From NCBI GenBank assembly GCA_030550395.1, contig JAUQPL010000001.1, positions 62,001-126,000 on the forward strand: a stretch of 64,000 nt of DNA, read 5' to 3'. Under the pieces are notes generated by a model that had not been told where the DNA came from, made no database searches, and saw only the letters and a program-made list of their open reading frames with translations. Positions 15,458 through 24,477 of the stretch are shown one piece after another. Source of the stretch: Bacteroidota bacterium (GTDB taxonomy: Bacteria > Bacteroidota > Ignavibacteria > Kapaibacteriales > HRBIN21). Position 1 is the stretch's first letter. Each line of letters starts with the position of its first letter. A program made the translations under genes and the position numbers.

Positions 15458-18049
15458 TCAGAGACCGGGTATTGTTTTCTCTTCGTATTTCAGCTCGCGC
15501 AGGACAGATGCCCGGGGTGAGAATCGGAGCCAATAGCCACGGAAGCTTCCAAGTGGATACCACTCAAAGTGTAGTTCCCAACAATGGAGGTCCCGCCGAA
15601 GGCTGATAATTGGTGCTACTAACTGACGGTTTAGGAGGTCTATGTTCCCACTTGCTTGAATCTGCCAGCTGCCCAACGTAAAACCAGACGTCAGCAGAAG
15701 GTCTGCGCCCCGGCTCAGTTGTCCTCGGATGGGCTCCTCATACCGGAAGGCCATACCAAGACGGAGGCTCCACTGAAGGGGGGGTGAGGAAAGCGGCGTA
15801 GGGTGCTCCCCAAACCAATCAGCGTTTCCCTTGGCGAGAGCAGAAGTGTCCGGAGAGATGGGGGCTTCCACAAACCTAAGCTGTCCGGAAAAGCTCATCT
15901 CTGCTTGCAGACGGACGCTCGTCCACCGCAGGGGGAAAAGCCCTTCTGTAAGGCGAAATCGGTTGACCCGCTGCCAATAGGAGGTATTCCCAAGCTGTGC
16001 ACGTGTTTCCATGTAAGGTGTTCCTGTTGCGCTCCCCTGCAGGGCAAGGAAGCGGAGGGCAGGGATAGAGAAATCCAGGCTGACGTCGCTGAGCCGGAGG
16101 GAATCCGCCAAAGCATTATAACTTCCGGAGAGCGAGAGTCGGAAAAGTTCCACGGGAGGAGAAGAGGAAGTATCGCGCGATAAGGGTTTTGCTTCGAAGC
16201 TATTCAGCAGGCGGTAATCCAATCGCAGGAGGGCTTTTCGCGGAGCAATGCCCCCGCCATCTAAGGCAAAACGATTATAGCTGATGAGGGTTCCCGATCG
16301 GTAGTCCATGTACGAATTGTAGAACTGAGGGAAAGCAGGAGTGTAGGAGAGGTTCACCGTCGGCTGTATGAGGTGACGGATAGCTTCCAAGCCAGCGACC
16401 CCTCCGAGTCCTGCAATACCATATAGGCGAGTGGAGAGACCTATGCCGAGGCTGTACCAATACTCCCGGTAGAAGCCCGATATCCGTCGTTCCTTTGGGA
16501 GCGAATCCCCAGGTTGCATTTCCCGGCGAATCTGACGGAAGTACCAGCGTTCTCCGTAATTGATGCTCGGCACAACTGTGAAGTATCCCAAGCGAGGGCT
16601 GAGTCGGAGCGAGGGGCTATGGGCGATATAGCTCCGATGAGTGTATCCACCGTCAGCTCCACGATTGTACTGCCACAGGGCAGCAACGCTGTAGTCAAGG
16701 GTCAGTTGTCGCAGCCATTCTGGAGCGGTGTACCATTGCCAGAGAGGAGTCCAGGGGGGAAGGGTCAAGGTGGCTTGAGGCAACGTGCCAGAATGGGCTC
16801 CTGTTGTCAGATTCTGCTCTCGTTGCAGGGACAAAGAGAGGGAGGCTCCGGACTCAAACACATAGCTGCTACCGACCGCTGAGACGATGTTGTCTAGCAA
16901 TCTTTGGCGGAGATCCGTGCTAACCTGCCGGTAGTAATTCAATGAACCAAGCTGGACGTTTGCCTGAATATCCCATTGGGGAGTTATGCGCTGCCGATGA
17001 TTCCACACCAGGTTCCATTGCCTTTGCATGGGGGCATCCAAATCCGACCGCACCCATCCCCCACTGAGTTCTGTTGTTCCTCGGAGCCAATCCCGAATGG
17101 CATAGCGGAACGAAGTGTGAAAGACAAATCCCTGGCGGGTTCGCAGCGTCGCACGCATTTGGACATCCCAGTAGTCACTGGGAGCATAAAAGTAGCCGAG
17201 ATTTTCCAGAACGAGACCGCCGGTAGTGGAGAAGAAGAACGAGGGGGTCAATACCCCTGACTGCCGTCCTCCTCGGTTGGGAAAGAAGAGCCCGAAAGGA
17301 AAGAGGAAGATCGGCACATCGGCAGCGTAGATGATGACAGGATTAGCAAAGACCCGGTCCCCCGAGATGACCTTCATGTAGGGAGCGCAAATACGGAAAT
17401 GAGGATGTTCGGCATTGCACGTCGTATAGCAACCCATCTGCACATAGAAAATCCCTGGTTCCACCTGTTTGAGGCGTTCGCCGGAGTAAGTTCCTTCGCC
17501 CATCTGAGTTGAGACTCCTGTCACGACTCCACGGCGGGTGTGGAAGTTATAGCGGATGCGTTGACCCCGATACAGTTGCTGTCCATCACGAAAAACCGGG
17601 GCGTTGCTGACATGTTCGCTGTGTTCTATGGGGATTCCGGAAGCAGAGAGCTCCGCTCGGTCTATCCACAGCTCTATGATTTCTGCTGTAAGCTCTTGCT
17701 GGCGGAAGGAAAGACGAGCGTTGCCATATAGGGAAAGTCTGCGTTCGGAAGTTGTAAAGAGCATTGTGTCCCGTGCTATAAAGACAACCAAGGTGTCAAT
17801 TCCTCCCCCAGCAGGCATGTCTGTTTGAGGACGGGGTTGCATGGTGTCCTTGTTGATTGGCTCAGGCAGAACTGGCGATGGAGGAAGCGGGACAGAGCGG
17901 CGTTGCACCAATGTGTCTGGAGAAGTCGAATCGAATTCCCCAGGCTTTGGGGTTGTGCGGAAAGGTAGCTGTCCGGAAGAGGTACCGGCAGTTATAGCTG
18001 CAACCAGAGAGAGAGTCAGTATCCTATTCCAGCAGCACGCGTTCAGCAT
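15458..18049 (-). CDS. lptD: LPS-assembly protein LptD-like (OstA/LptD family)
   Basis: Outer-membrane translocon that inserts lipopolysaccharide in the outer leaflet. Residues about 85-240 form an OstA/LptA-like jellyroll (SERRLSLYGNARLSFRQQ, with RGQRIRYNFHTRRGVV), then a Cys-containing segment (QMGCYTTCN and FRICAPYMKV), and a barrel of over 500 residues, as in the putative LptD of Bacteroidota. The open frame runs to 18223, but ATG 18049 gives a normal signal peptide (MLNACCWNRILTLSLVAAITAG) and only 26 bases of overlap with the lipoprotein gene upstream, so I prefer it. Cys residues could form the disulfides known for LptD, but the pattern is not the E. coli one. Confidence 0.85.
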   Translation of the reverse strand: MLNACCWNRILTLSLVAAITAGTSSGQLPFRTTPKPGEFDSTSPDTLVQRRSVPLPPSPVLPEPINKDTMQPRPQTDMPAGGGIDTLVVFIARDTMLFTTSERRLSLYGNARLSFRQQELTAEIIELWIDRAELSASGIPIEHSEHVSNAPVFRDGQQLYRGQRIRYNFHTRRGVVTGVSTQMGEGTYSGERLKQVEPGIFYVQMGCYTTCNAEHPHFRICAPYMKVISGDRVFANPVIIYAADVPIFLFPFGLFFPNRGGRQSGVLTPSFFFSTTGGLVLENLGYFYAPSDYWDVQMRATLRTRQGFVFHTSFRYAIRDWLRGTTELSGGWVRSDLDAPMQRQWNLVWNHRQRITPQWDIQANVQLGSLNYYRQVSTDLRQRLLDNIVSAVGSSYVFESGASLSLSLQREQNLTTGAHSGTLPQATLTLPPWTPLWQWYTAPEWLRQLTLDYSVAALWQYNRGADGGYTHRSYIAHSPSLRLSPRLGYFTVVPSINYGERWYFRQIRREMQPGDSLPKERRISGFYREYWYSLGIGLSTRLYGIAGLGGVAGLEAIRHLIQPTVNLSYTPAFPQFYNSYMDYRSGTLISYNRFALDGGGIAPRKALLRLDYRLLNSFEAKPLSRDTSSSPPVELFRLSLSGSYNALADSLRLSDVSLDFSIPALRFLALQGSATGTPYMETRAQLGNTSYWQRVNRFRLTEGLFPLRWTSVRLQAEMSFSGQLRFVEAPISPDTSALAKGNADWFGEHPTPLSSPPLQWSLRLGMAFRYEEPIRGQLSRGADLLLTSGFTLGSWQIQASGNIDLLNRQLVAPIISLRRDLHCWELHFEWYPLGSFRGYWLRFSPRASVLRELKYEEKTIPGL

Positions 18050-18773
18050 TGGGAGGAATGCGGAGTCGGAGAGGACCCGATGGGGTTTCGCGCACAGTAT
18101 GTGTTCGGAGTCGGAGCGACAGAGTGCCGCGAGGGGTTTCAACCCGTAGCTGTCGAGCATAGGGCAAAGAATGAGTTTCCCAATCTGCGTAGGTAACCCG
18201 AATTCGCTGTGGATAGGAGCCATATTCGTATGCTACAAGCTCCCAATGGGGGAGGCGGAAGAAAAGCTTACCGCAAGTATTATTCACTGCCAAGGTCCGC
18301 TGCTGCGGATCCCACGTGGAGGAATCGACAGAGTCGGGCAGAGGGGGACGCTGGAGGAAGAGGGCAATGAGGAGCTCAAACGGAAGGGGTATGCCGAGAG
18401 CTCGAGCAATCAACTCAGGGCGCAAGGGACCCCGGAAAGCGACGTTGCGGAGTGCATCGTAGTACTCAAATTCCTCCGGTGTTGCCCAGAGCTGTCCCAC
18501 TGGCAGACCCAATGGACCCCACAGCTCTATGCGGAGAGAGTCGCGGCCGGCTATCTCCGCCTGGCAGTGAAGGGGAAAGGCGAGGGCATCAAGGGAAACA
18601 TCGGCAGTCAGAACCGTAGCCGGTGGCACACGCCACTGCCGGGCAAGGTTGCGTAGGGCAGAGGAGATGGACTCCGACGTCGGCGCCTCTACCGGAGGAA
18701 AGGTCCGGCAGGCGTACATGCTGGCTATTATACACCCGAGGACAAAGACGGGAAAGCACGGTTGCCGATCCAT
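18024..18773 (-). CDS. Outer-membrane-type lipoprotein, DUF4292/LolB-like
   Basis: 249 residues with a lipoprotein signal ending in SMYAC (lipobox-like, Cys22). The rest lacks membrane segments and alternates short strands (ILTADVSLDALAFPLHCQAEIAGRDSLRIELWG region), compatible with the LolA/LolB half-barrel fold proposed for DUF4292 lipoproteins in Bacteroidota. It overlaps lptD by 26 bases at its 3' end and is read first, so a role in lipid or LPS/lipoprotein handling next to LptD is plausible. Family assignment is by general resemblance and not firm. Confidence 0.6.
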   Translation of the reverse strand: MDRQPCFPVFVLGCIIASMYACRTFPPVEAPTSESISSALRNLARQWRVPPATVLTADVSLDALAFPLHCQAEIAGRDSLRIELWGPLGLPVGQLWATPEEFEYYDALRNVAFRGPLRPELIARALGIPLPFELLIALFLQRPPLPDSVDSSTWDPQQRTLAVNNTCGKLFFRLPHWELVAYEYGSYPQRIRVTYADWETHSLPYARQLRVETPRGTLSLRLRTHTVRETPSGPLRLRIPPNAERVLLE

Positions 18774-18899
18774 AACAGAGCGTCGTCCCCCTGGTGTTGA
18801 GGCTTTTCACGATTTTTGTTTCCTGCCCTTCTCAAAGGCTCCCATCAGGGAACCCCGATGGAGGGAAGGGCGTTGGAGAATCAGTACATGCGGAAAGAC

Positions 18900-18904
18900 G
18901 GAGG
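18900..18904 (+). promoter_or_regulatory. Shine-Dalgarno GGAGG of queD
   Basis: GGAGG lies 5 bases before ATG 18910 and fixes this as the start of queD within a frame that is open from 18649. The 137-base divergent spacer upstream also has GATTTTTG (18811-18818), a one-mismatch -7 box. Confidence 0.5.
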
Positions 18905-18909
18905 ACGTC

Positions 18910-19374
18910 ATGGTCTATGTTACACGCCGGGTGACCTTTTCTGCAGCACATCGGCTCTTTAATCCACGATGGTCTGAGGAGCAAAATTGGGCTGTGTTCG
19001 ATAAGTGTGCAAATCCCAATGGACATGGGCACAACTATGTGTTAGAAGTCACCGTTGCTGGGATACCGGACCCGGAGACGGGATACGTCCTTGACCTGAA
19101 GCTATTGGCTCGGTTGATAGAGGAGGAAATCCTCAGCAAGGTAGACCACAAACATTTGAACCATGACGTGGATTTCCTCCAGGGAGTTAACCCGACGGTG
19201 GAGAACTTAGCCGTCGCTTTCTGGCGCATCCTGGAGCAGAAGCTGCCGGCGGGACGGCTCCATGCCGTGCGAGTTTATGAATCGGAGAATAACTACGCTG
19301 AGTATCGCGGGGAGCCAATCCCAATCCATCATAACGGTATGTCTCACATAGCCGCAACCGCTACGGGTGAGTAG
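18910..19374 (+). CDS. queD: 6-carboxytetrahydropterin synthase QueD / 6-pyruvoyl-tetrahydropterin synthase family
   Basis: Converts 7,8-dihydroneopterin triphosphate to 6-carboxy-tetrahydropterin in queuosine synthesis. 154 residues. The zinc ligands are visible: FSAAHRL (His) and NGHGHNY (two His). DHKHLNHDV and the downstream NPTVENLAV and VYESENNYAEYRG are the usual blocks, with Cys in KCANPNGHGH as the catalytic residue. Start fixed by GGAGG 18900-18904. The next gene, folE, makes its substrate, 3 bases away, so the pair forms a pterin/deazapurine module. The related eukaryotic PTPS activity cannot be excluded from sequence alone. Confidence 0.9.
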   Translation: MVYVTRRVTFSAAHRLFNPRWSEEQNWAVFDKCANPNGHGHNYVLEVTVAGIPDPETGYVLDLKLLARLIEEEILSKVDHKHLNHDVDFLQGVNPTVENLAVAFWRILEQKLPAGRLHAVRVYESENNYAEYRGEPIPIHHNGMSHIAATATGE

Positions 19375-19377
19375 ACA

Positions 19378-20058
19378 ATGAGCACGAACGGACGTCAAAG
19401 GCTGGTTGAGGAAAAGCCCAAAATGGCGGATGCAAATGGCAACATTGCCATTACTACTGCTGAGCTGGCACAGATGGAGCAGGAATTGGAGCAGCATTTT
19501 GCTGCCATTATGAGCATTTTGCGTATTGACCCTGCCGACCCTAATAGTGCGGACACCCCGAAACGTTTGGCACGTATGTGGATACGAGAACTCTTCCGTG
19601 GCCGTTACGAACCCCCACCACGGTGCACGCTCTTCCCTAATCGCCGCAAAGTCCATGGGTTGGTCATGAGTCGGGGTATTGAGGTCCGTTCCATCTGCTC
19701 GCACCATTGGCAGCCGATTATTGGGCAATGTGTTATTGGCTATATTCCTGGCGACTTCATCATTGGGCTTTCAAAGCTGAATCGGGTTGTGGAATGGTTC
19801 AGTCGGCGTGGGCAGGTACAGGAGGAGCTTACAGAACAGATTGCAGACTTTCTCCAGCAGAAACTGCAACCGAAGGCGTTGGGGATTGTTGTTGTCTGCC
19901 GCCACTACTGCGTGATCTTGCGCGGCGTTGAAGGCGACGAAGAACAGGCTGTTATGGTCACGACAGCCTGGCGTGGTAAGCTCAGTGAGGATGCTCAGCT
20001 GCGAGAAGAGTTTCTCCGTTTAGCTGGTATGGAAGTGCCTGACTATGTCAAACGGTAG
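19378..20058 (+). CDS. folE: GTP cyclohydrolase I
   Basis: Makes 7,8-dihydroneopterin triphosphate from GTP, the entry step for folate and queuosine. 226 residues. Zinc site: ICSHHWQPIIG (Cys, His, His) and CRHYCVILRGV, which carries the second Cys; TPKRLARMW is the N-terminal signature. The first 25-30 residues are polar and poorly conserved, and an internal ATG (MADANGN) is a possible alternative start. It follows queD by 3 bases and overlaps rnhB by 14 bases, so these genes form an operon. Confidence 0.95.
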   Translation: MSTNGRQRLVEEKPKMADANGNIAITTAELAQMEQELEQHFAAIMSILRIDPADPNSADTPKRLARMWIRELFRGRYEPPPRCTLFPNRRKVHGLVMSRGIEVRSICSHHWQPIIGQCVIGYIPGDFIIGLSKLNRVVEWFSRRGQVQEELTEQIADFLQQKLQPKALGIVVVCRHYCVILRGVEGDEEQAVMVTTAWRGKLSEDAQLREEFLRLAGMEVPDYVKR

Positions 20059-20674
20059 CCTTCCCCCCGTGTACGAGGAACCATGGTGGCAGCAGGGGAA
20101 GTTTGTCGCCGGTGTCGATGAGGTGGGGCGGGGAGCTATAGCAGGCCCTGTTGTGGCCGCAGCTGTCGTTCTTCCAATCGGTGGTATACCGGCAGTGCCT
20201 GTCCGGGATTCCAAGCAGCTTTCACCTACGCGACGACGACACAGTGCTGCGTACTTGCAGCAATACGCCCACGCATACGCGCTCGGGTGGGTGGAAGCCG
20301 CCATCGTAGATACGTTCGGAATTAGGACAGCAGTGCTCATGGCTATGGAGCAGGCTCTTTCCCGGCTACCTCTGTCCCCTGCTTACATCTTCGTGGACGG
20401 TTTGGATTTCCCTTCGGTTGAACTGCCCGGTATCGCCATTGTGGACGGGGATCGGAAGTGCCTCTCCATTGCTGCTGCTTCCATTCTGGCAAAGGTTGCC
20501 CGTGATACTTGGATGGAAGAGGTCGCAGATCTCCGCTATCCTGCCTATGGCTTTGCCCGCCATAAAGGGTATGGAACTCCGCAGCATTGGCAGGCTCTGC
20601 ATACGTATGGACCCTGCGCACTTCACCGTCGTTCCTTCCTGCGCCGATTAGAGCAATGGCTGGAGGTGTCATGA
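20045..20674 (+). CDS. rnhB: Ribonuclease HII
   Basis: Cleaves RNA in RNA-DNA hybrids, including single ribonucleotides in DNA. 209 residues with the signature GVDEVGRGAIAGPVVAAA (first catalytic Asp-Glu), RDSKQLSPTRR, IFVDGLDF (Asp) and ASILAKVARD (Asp). The C-terminal FARHKGYGTPQHWQAL is typical. It overlaps folE by 14 bases and pyrC by the ATGA tetramer. Confidence 0.97.
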   Translation: MSNGSLPPVYEEPWWQQGKFVAGVDEVGRGAIAGPVVAAAVVLPIGGIPAVPVRDSKQLSPTRRRHSAAYLQQYAHAYALGWVEAAIVDTFGIRTAVLMAMEQALSRLPLSPAYIFVDGLDFPSVELPGIAIVDGDRKCLSIAAASILAKVARDTWMEEVADLRYPAYGFARHKGYGTPQHWQALHTYGPCALHRRSFLRRLEQWLEVS

Positions 20675-21951
20675 ACGTGCTCTTTGAGCGGATCCGTGTC
20701 CTCAATCCTGTCCAGAACTTGGATGGTCGCTATTTCCTCTGGCTGAAGGATGGGCATATTGAGGCATTGAGTCTTGAGCGGCCCGTGGTTGACCCTGACA
20801 CTATTCCCATACGGGGGGATGCTCTCCTTGCCATTCCCGGGCTCTTTGATATGCATGTCCACCTCCGAGAGCCCGGCCAGGAATACAAGGAGGACATTGC
20901 CTCTGGAACGGCCGCAGCGGCCAATGGGGGGTTCACCGGCATCTGCTGTATGCCGAACACAGAGCCGGCTATAGACCATCCTGCCCTTGTGCGCTCGGTA
21001 CTGACGGCTCCTTATGAGGCACCTGTGGACTTATTCTGTTGTGCGGCATTGACTCGGGGACGCCAAGGACAGCAATTAGCGCCACTTCTGGAACTCCATG
21101 CTGCTGGTGCTGTTATGTTTTCCGACGATGGAACGTGGTTGGCACAGGCTGAGTTGCTCCGCCGTGCGTTTCTCCTGCTCAAGCATGTGGACGGCCTGGT
21201 TGCCCAGCATTGTCAGGAGCCAACTCTTACGCACGATTTCGCCATAAATGAAGGAGCCGTTGCCGCTCGCTTGGGTCTGAAAGGGTATCCAGCAGTAGCG
21301 GAAGAGATTGCTTTGGCGCGCGATCTGCTGCTAGTGGCGGCCTATGAGGCACGATATCACGCTCAGCATCTAAGCACGGAAGGCTCCGTTGCGCTCCTGC
21401 GGGAGGCGAAACGCCGAGGACTTCGTGTGAGTGCAGAGGTAACACCACACCATTTAGTGCTAACGGAAGAAGCCGTTGCCACCTATGACCCTAATGCTAA
21501 AATGAATCCTCCGCTCCGGACACAGCGGGATGTCGAGGCGCTGCGAGAAGCTCTGGCAGAAGGCATAATTGACTGCATCGCTACAGATCATGCTCCTCAT
21601 GCGTTACACGAGAAGCAGCGGGAATTCTCAGCTGCACCGTTCGGGGTTATCGGTTTGGAGACAGCCGTGGGAGTCATTCTCACCCACTTGGTTCACACAG
21701 GACTGCTGAGCTACGAGCGCTTTGTGGAAGTTATGGCAATTGTTCCTCGGCGAATTCTCGGGCTTCCTGTGCCAGAGATTGCCCCTGGGGCTCTAGCAAA
21801 CCTTACAATCCTTGCCCCTGATGAAGAGTGGTTGGTTGAGCCTGAGCGCTTTCGTTCCAAAGCGCGCAATACTCCATTTGCTGGCTGGGAATTGCGGGGA
21901 AAGCCACGTTGGGTAGTGAATCGAGGGCGCCTGTGGGAGTGTCAGCTTTAG
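20671..21951 (+). CDS. pyrC: Dihydroorotase
   Basis: Third step of pyrimidine synthesis: reversible ring closure of carbamoyl-aspartate to dihydroorotate. 426 residues, class I (amidohydrolase) type: DMHVHLREPG with the first two His ligands, later TPHHLVLTEE, PLRTQRDVEAL, and IATDHAPH with the catalytic Asp. The Lys that is carboxylated in the longer type is not obvious. Frame is open from 20587, but ATG 20671 is preceded by GGAGG (20662-20666) and overlaps the rnhB stop, so it is the start. Confidence 0.95.
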   Translation: MNVLFERIRVLNPVQNLDGRYFLWLKDGHIEALSLERPVVDPDTIPIRGDALLAIPGLFDMHVHLREPGQEYKEDIASGTAAAANGGFTGICCMPNTEPAIDHPALVRSVLTAPYEAPVDLFCCAALTRGRQGQQLAPLLELHAAGAVMFSDDGTWLAQAELLRRAFLLLKHVDGLVAQHCQEPTLTHDFAINEGAVAARLGLKGYPAVAEEIALARDLLLVAAYEARYHAQHLSTEGSVALLREAKRRGLRVSAEVTPHHLVLTEEAVATYDPNAKMNPPLRTQRDVEALREALAEGIIDCIATDHAPHALHEKQREFSAAPFGVIGLETAVGVILTHLVHTGLLSYERFVEVMAIVPRRILGLPVPEIAPGALANLTILAPDEEWLVEPERFRSKARNTPFAGWELRGKPRWVVNRGRLWECQL

Positions 21952-21992
21952 CCTCCTGATAGGGTAACAGTTGGGAAGTAGGGGAGTTTTGA

Positions 21993-22000
21993 TAGTTTTG
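21993..22000 (+). promoter_or_regulatory. -7 box TAGTTTTG for the cytochrome/ACIII operon
   Basis: Exact TAnnTTTG match, 37 bases before ATG 22038. GTTG at 21970-21973 lies 19 bases upstream, a spacing close to the reported -33 to -7 distance in Bacteroidota, making this the most complete promoter candidate in the window. Confidence 0.55.
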
Positions 22001-22037
22001 TGCAACCCAAGGGTGTGTGCTCCAGAGCAGAGCGAAA

Positions 22038-22595
22038 ATGGGGTGCAGACATAGACGGCAATGGACATACGGATTCCTGAGCCTGGTGACAGTAGTTACG
22101 CTATGGGGGTGTAATATCCGGGGTTTCTTCGTCCGCTACGAAGATGAGCCCGTATTCCACGGGGCGAATGAATCTTCGCAGCAGGCAGCGCAGCAACAAG
22201 AGCCTGCAGTATCTCCCGCTGAAGGAAGGGGAGAAGCCGTTTATCGGCAAATTTGCGCCTCCTGCCACCAACCGACAGGGAAGGGACTTCCGGGAGTATA
22301 TCCCCCACTGGCGGGGTCTGAGCTGCTACAAGGAGACCCGACTATCCCTATCCGCATCGTTCTTCATGGGTTCCAAGGGCGGATTGAACGTCAAGGGAAG
22401 GTGTACAACGGGGTTATGACCCCGTGGGGCAATGTTCTCAGCGATGAGGACATTGCAGCGGTACTTACTTTTACCCGCTCTTCGTGGGGGAATTCCGCTC
22501 CAGCAGTGACAGCGGAGCAAGTTCGGGAGGTCCGCCAGAAGACACAAGGGCGTACACAACCCTACACGGAAGCAGAGCTTAAGCAGCCGCTGTGA
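22038..22595 (+). CDS. Membrane-anchored c-type cytochrome (lipoprotein)
   Basis: 185 residues. The signal ends in a lipobox-like VTLWGC (Cys25), so the protein is probably lipid-anchored facing the periplasm. One heme motif CASCH, followed by GKGLPGVYPPLAGSELL and MTPWGNVLSDEDIAAVLTF, which contains the likely axial Met, marks a class I cytochrome c related to cbb3/caa3 domains. It begins the respiratory operon and could carry electrons from alternative complex III to an oxidase not seen here. Start: ATG 22038, as GTG 22017 lies too near the promoter. Confidence 0.88.
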   Translation: MGCRHRRQWTYGFLSLVTVVTLWGCNIRGFFVRYEDEPVFHGANESSQQAAQQQEPAVSPAEGRGEAVYRQICASCHQPTGKGLPGVYPPLAGSELLQGDPTIPIRIVLHGFQGRIERQGKVYNGVMTPWGNVLSDEDIAAVLTFTRSSWGNSAPAVTAEQVREVRQKTQGRTQPYTEAELKQPL

Positions 22596-22630
22596 AAGGA
22601 GTCTGTCCCGTTAGGCCTGAGAACACCTTC

Positions 22631-23608
22631 ATGCTCCAAGCCGAACCGATATCTGCCGTGCAGCCACTTCCACTGAGTCGAGGGTTAGTGTGGTTGAGTA
22701 CTGCTCTTGCCGTTCTCACCTTTGTCCTCATCGGTTTGGGAGGGCTGGTCAATAGCACGGGTTCTGGCTTGAGCGTCCCCGATTGGCCAACAACGTACGG
22801 GCGGCATCTCCTTCTGTACCCAATCAGTGAATGGCGTGGGGGCATTCTCTACGAGCACACTCATCGCCTTGTGGCTGCTTTAGTAGGGTTTCTCAGCTTC
22901 GTCCAAGTGCTCTGGATTTGGCTCGCAGTAAGGCAGGAGCACTACCTTTGGCTTCGAGCGGTTTCCCTTATTGCCTTTCTCCTTGTAGTGGTTCAGGGAG
23001 CGCTGGGGGGATTGACAGTACTGCTCCGATTACCAACGGCTGTTTCGGCTGCTCATGCGATGGTTGCTCAAACCTTTTTCGCCTTGACCCTTTGGCTTGC
23101 CTTAGGGAGTCGGGAATCGTGGTATCAACTACCCCGGATCTCTCCGGCTGTGCTGAACGGACAGTACCGTTTTGCCGTTGTTGTAAGCGCCGTTACGTTT
23201 TTCCAAATCCTGTTTGGCGCTTTGACACGTCACACGTACAGCGCGCTCGCAATCCCCGATTTTCCACTTGTCTTCGGTGGACTTTTCCCACCCAGCACGG
23301 CACTGAACACACAGGTGCTGCTGCACTATATCCACCGTGTTCTAGGCTTTGTGCTCGTAGGGCTTATGGTATGGCAGGGTTGGCGGCTATGGCGTTCTAT
23401 TGCTGACTTACGCTGGTGGGGAGGGGCTGGGGCCATTGTTGCTGTTGGGCAGATTTTGCTGGGAGGATGGGTGGTGTGGAGTGTGCGGTCTGTCCTCCCA
23501 ACGACATTTCATGGGATCGTCGGAACGGCGCTTTGGGCAGTGAACGTGGCAATCATGCTTCAGCTCTGGCGATGGAGATGCCTGATCCAGCGCGCTCCCC
23601 TAGCATAG
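22631..23608 (+). CDS. ctaA: Heme A synthase (CtaA/COX15 family)
   Basis: Oxidises the C8 methyl group of heme O to make heme A. 325 residues, about eight membrane spans in two four-helix halves. Heme-ligand His residues are in EHTHRLVAALVGF and YIHRVLGF, with AHAMVAQTFFAL and TFHGIVGTALW in the paired positions; GLVNSTGSGLSVPDWPTTYG is the typical first loop. The frame starts at GTG 22592, but ATG 22631 gives the usual short N-terminus. ctaB follows after 2 bases. Confidence 0.93.
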   Translation: MLQAEPISAVQPLPLSRGLVWLSTALAVLTFVLIGLGGLVNSTGSGLSVPDWPTTYGRHLLLYPISEWRGGILYEHTHRLVAALVGFLSFVQVLWIWLAVRQEHYLWLRAVSLIAFLLVVVQGALGGLTVLLRLPTAVSAAHAMVAQTFFALTLWLALGSRESWYQLPRISPAVLNGQYRFAVVVSAVTFFQILFGALTRHTYSALAIPDFPLVFGGLFPPSTALNTQVLLHYIHRVLGFVLVGLMVWQGWRLWRSIADLRWWGGAGAIVAVGQILLGGWVVWSVRSVLPTTFHGIVGTALWAVNVAIMLQLWRWRCLIQRAPLA

Positions 23609-23610
23609 GA

Positions 23611-24477
23611 ATGAAGCTGCGGGCGTACTATGAGCTCACCAAGCCAGGAGTAACGCTGATGGTTGCCCTGAGCACGGTTGCCGGCTACGCGTTGGCTTTG
23701 CCTGAGGGGATCTTCTCGGTGTTTACTGAGGGGCATGGCGGACGATTCCTGGCCACATTGATGGGAACGCTGCTTACAAGCGGTGGCAGTGGCGCCCTCA
23801 ATCACTATGCTGAGTGGAGTTCCGATCAACTTATGCTGCGCACGCGACAGCGTCCGATTCCTGCCGGTGTGTTGACCCCTTACCAAGGGTTGCTTTGGGG
23901 TCTTGTCCTGTGCTTCCTCGGCCTGGGCGTTTTGCTGTTTGTAGACTTTCTCGTTCTGCTCCTGGCAACGCTAACGGTGGTCTCTTACATCGTGGTGTAT
24001 ACCCCGATGAAGCGACAAACACCGATGGCACTCTATGTCGGAGCAATTCCTGGTGCAGCTCCTGCCGCCGGTGGCTGGATTGCGGCCAGTGGACTTGGAT
24101 GGGGAGCAGTGTTGGTGTTTCTTGTCCTTTACTTCTGGCAGCTCCCACACTTCCTGGCTCTGTCGTGGCTGTATCGGAAGGATTATGCGCAAGCGGGATT
24201 TCCCATGACAGCAGTGCTAGACCAGAGCGGTAAGCGCGTTGCATGGCAGATACTGTTAACCTCGCTTATCCTCCTGGGAGTGACTTTTGCTGTCGGACAT
24301 GTTGTCCAGGCTTCCCTCGGGTTCATGGGAGGGATTGGCCTCCTGGGAATATGGGTGCTGTGGGAAGCGTTTTCCTTTCTGCGGCAGCTTAGCTTTACCT
24401 CTGCCCGCCGGGTTCTCCGGAGTTCGTATGCTTATCTGTTGGGATTTGTTGCCTTCGCAATTGGAGCGCGGCTATGA
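23611..24477 (+). CDS. ctaB: Protoheme IX farnesyltransferase (heme O synthase)
   Basis: Adds a farnesyl group to heme B. 288 residues, UbiA-type prenyltransferase with eight or nine hydrophobic spans. The first Asp/Asn-rich block is ALNHYAEWSSDQLMLRTRQR, where NxxxD-like residues coordinate Mg-diphosphate; YTPMKRQTP and WQLPHFLALSWLYRKDYAQAG are typical CtaB blocks. ATG 23611 is preceded by AGGA; an upstream in-frame ATG within ctaA would add about 13 residues. It overlaps the SCO gene in ATGA. Confidence 0.94.
   Translation: MKLRAYYELTKPGVTLMVALSTVAGYALALPEGIFSVFTEGHGGRFLATLMGTLLTSGGSGALNHYAEWSSDQLMLRTRQRPIPAGVLTPYQGLLWGLVLCFLGLGVLLFVDFLVLLLATLTVVSYIVVYTPMKRQTPMALYVGAIPGAAPAAGGWIAASGLGWGAVLVFLVLYFWQLPHFLALSWLYRKDYAQAGFPMTAVLDQSGKRVAWQILLTSLILLGVTFAVGHVVQASLGFMGGIGLLGIWVLWEAFSFLRQLSFTSARRVLRSSYAYLLGFVAFAIGARL

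Noticed and set aside
19378..20058. Possible loss of a zinc ligand in GTP cyclohydrolase I (CSHH instead of CEHH)
   Set aside because: Cys and both His residues that bind zinc remain, and the second Cys is present in CRHYC; only the non-ligand Glu is changed.
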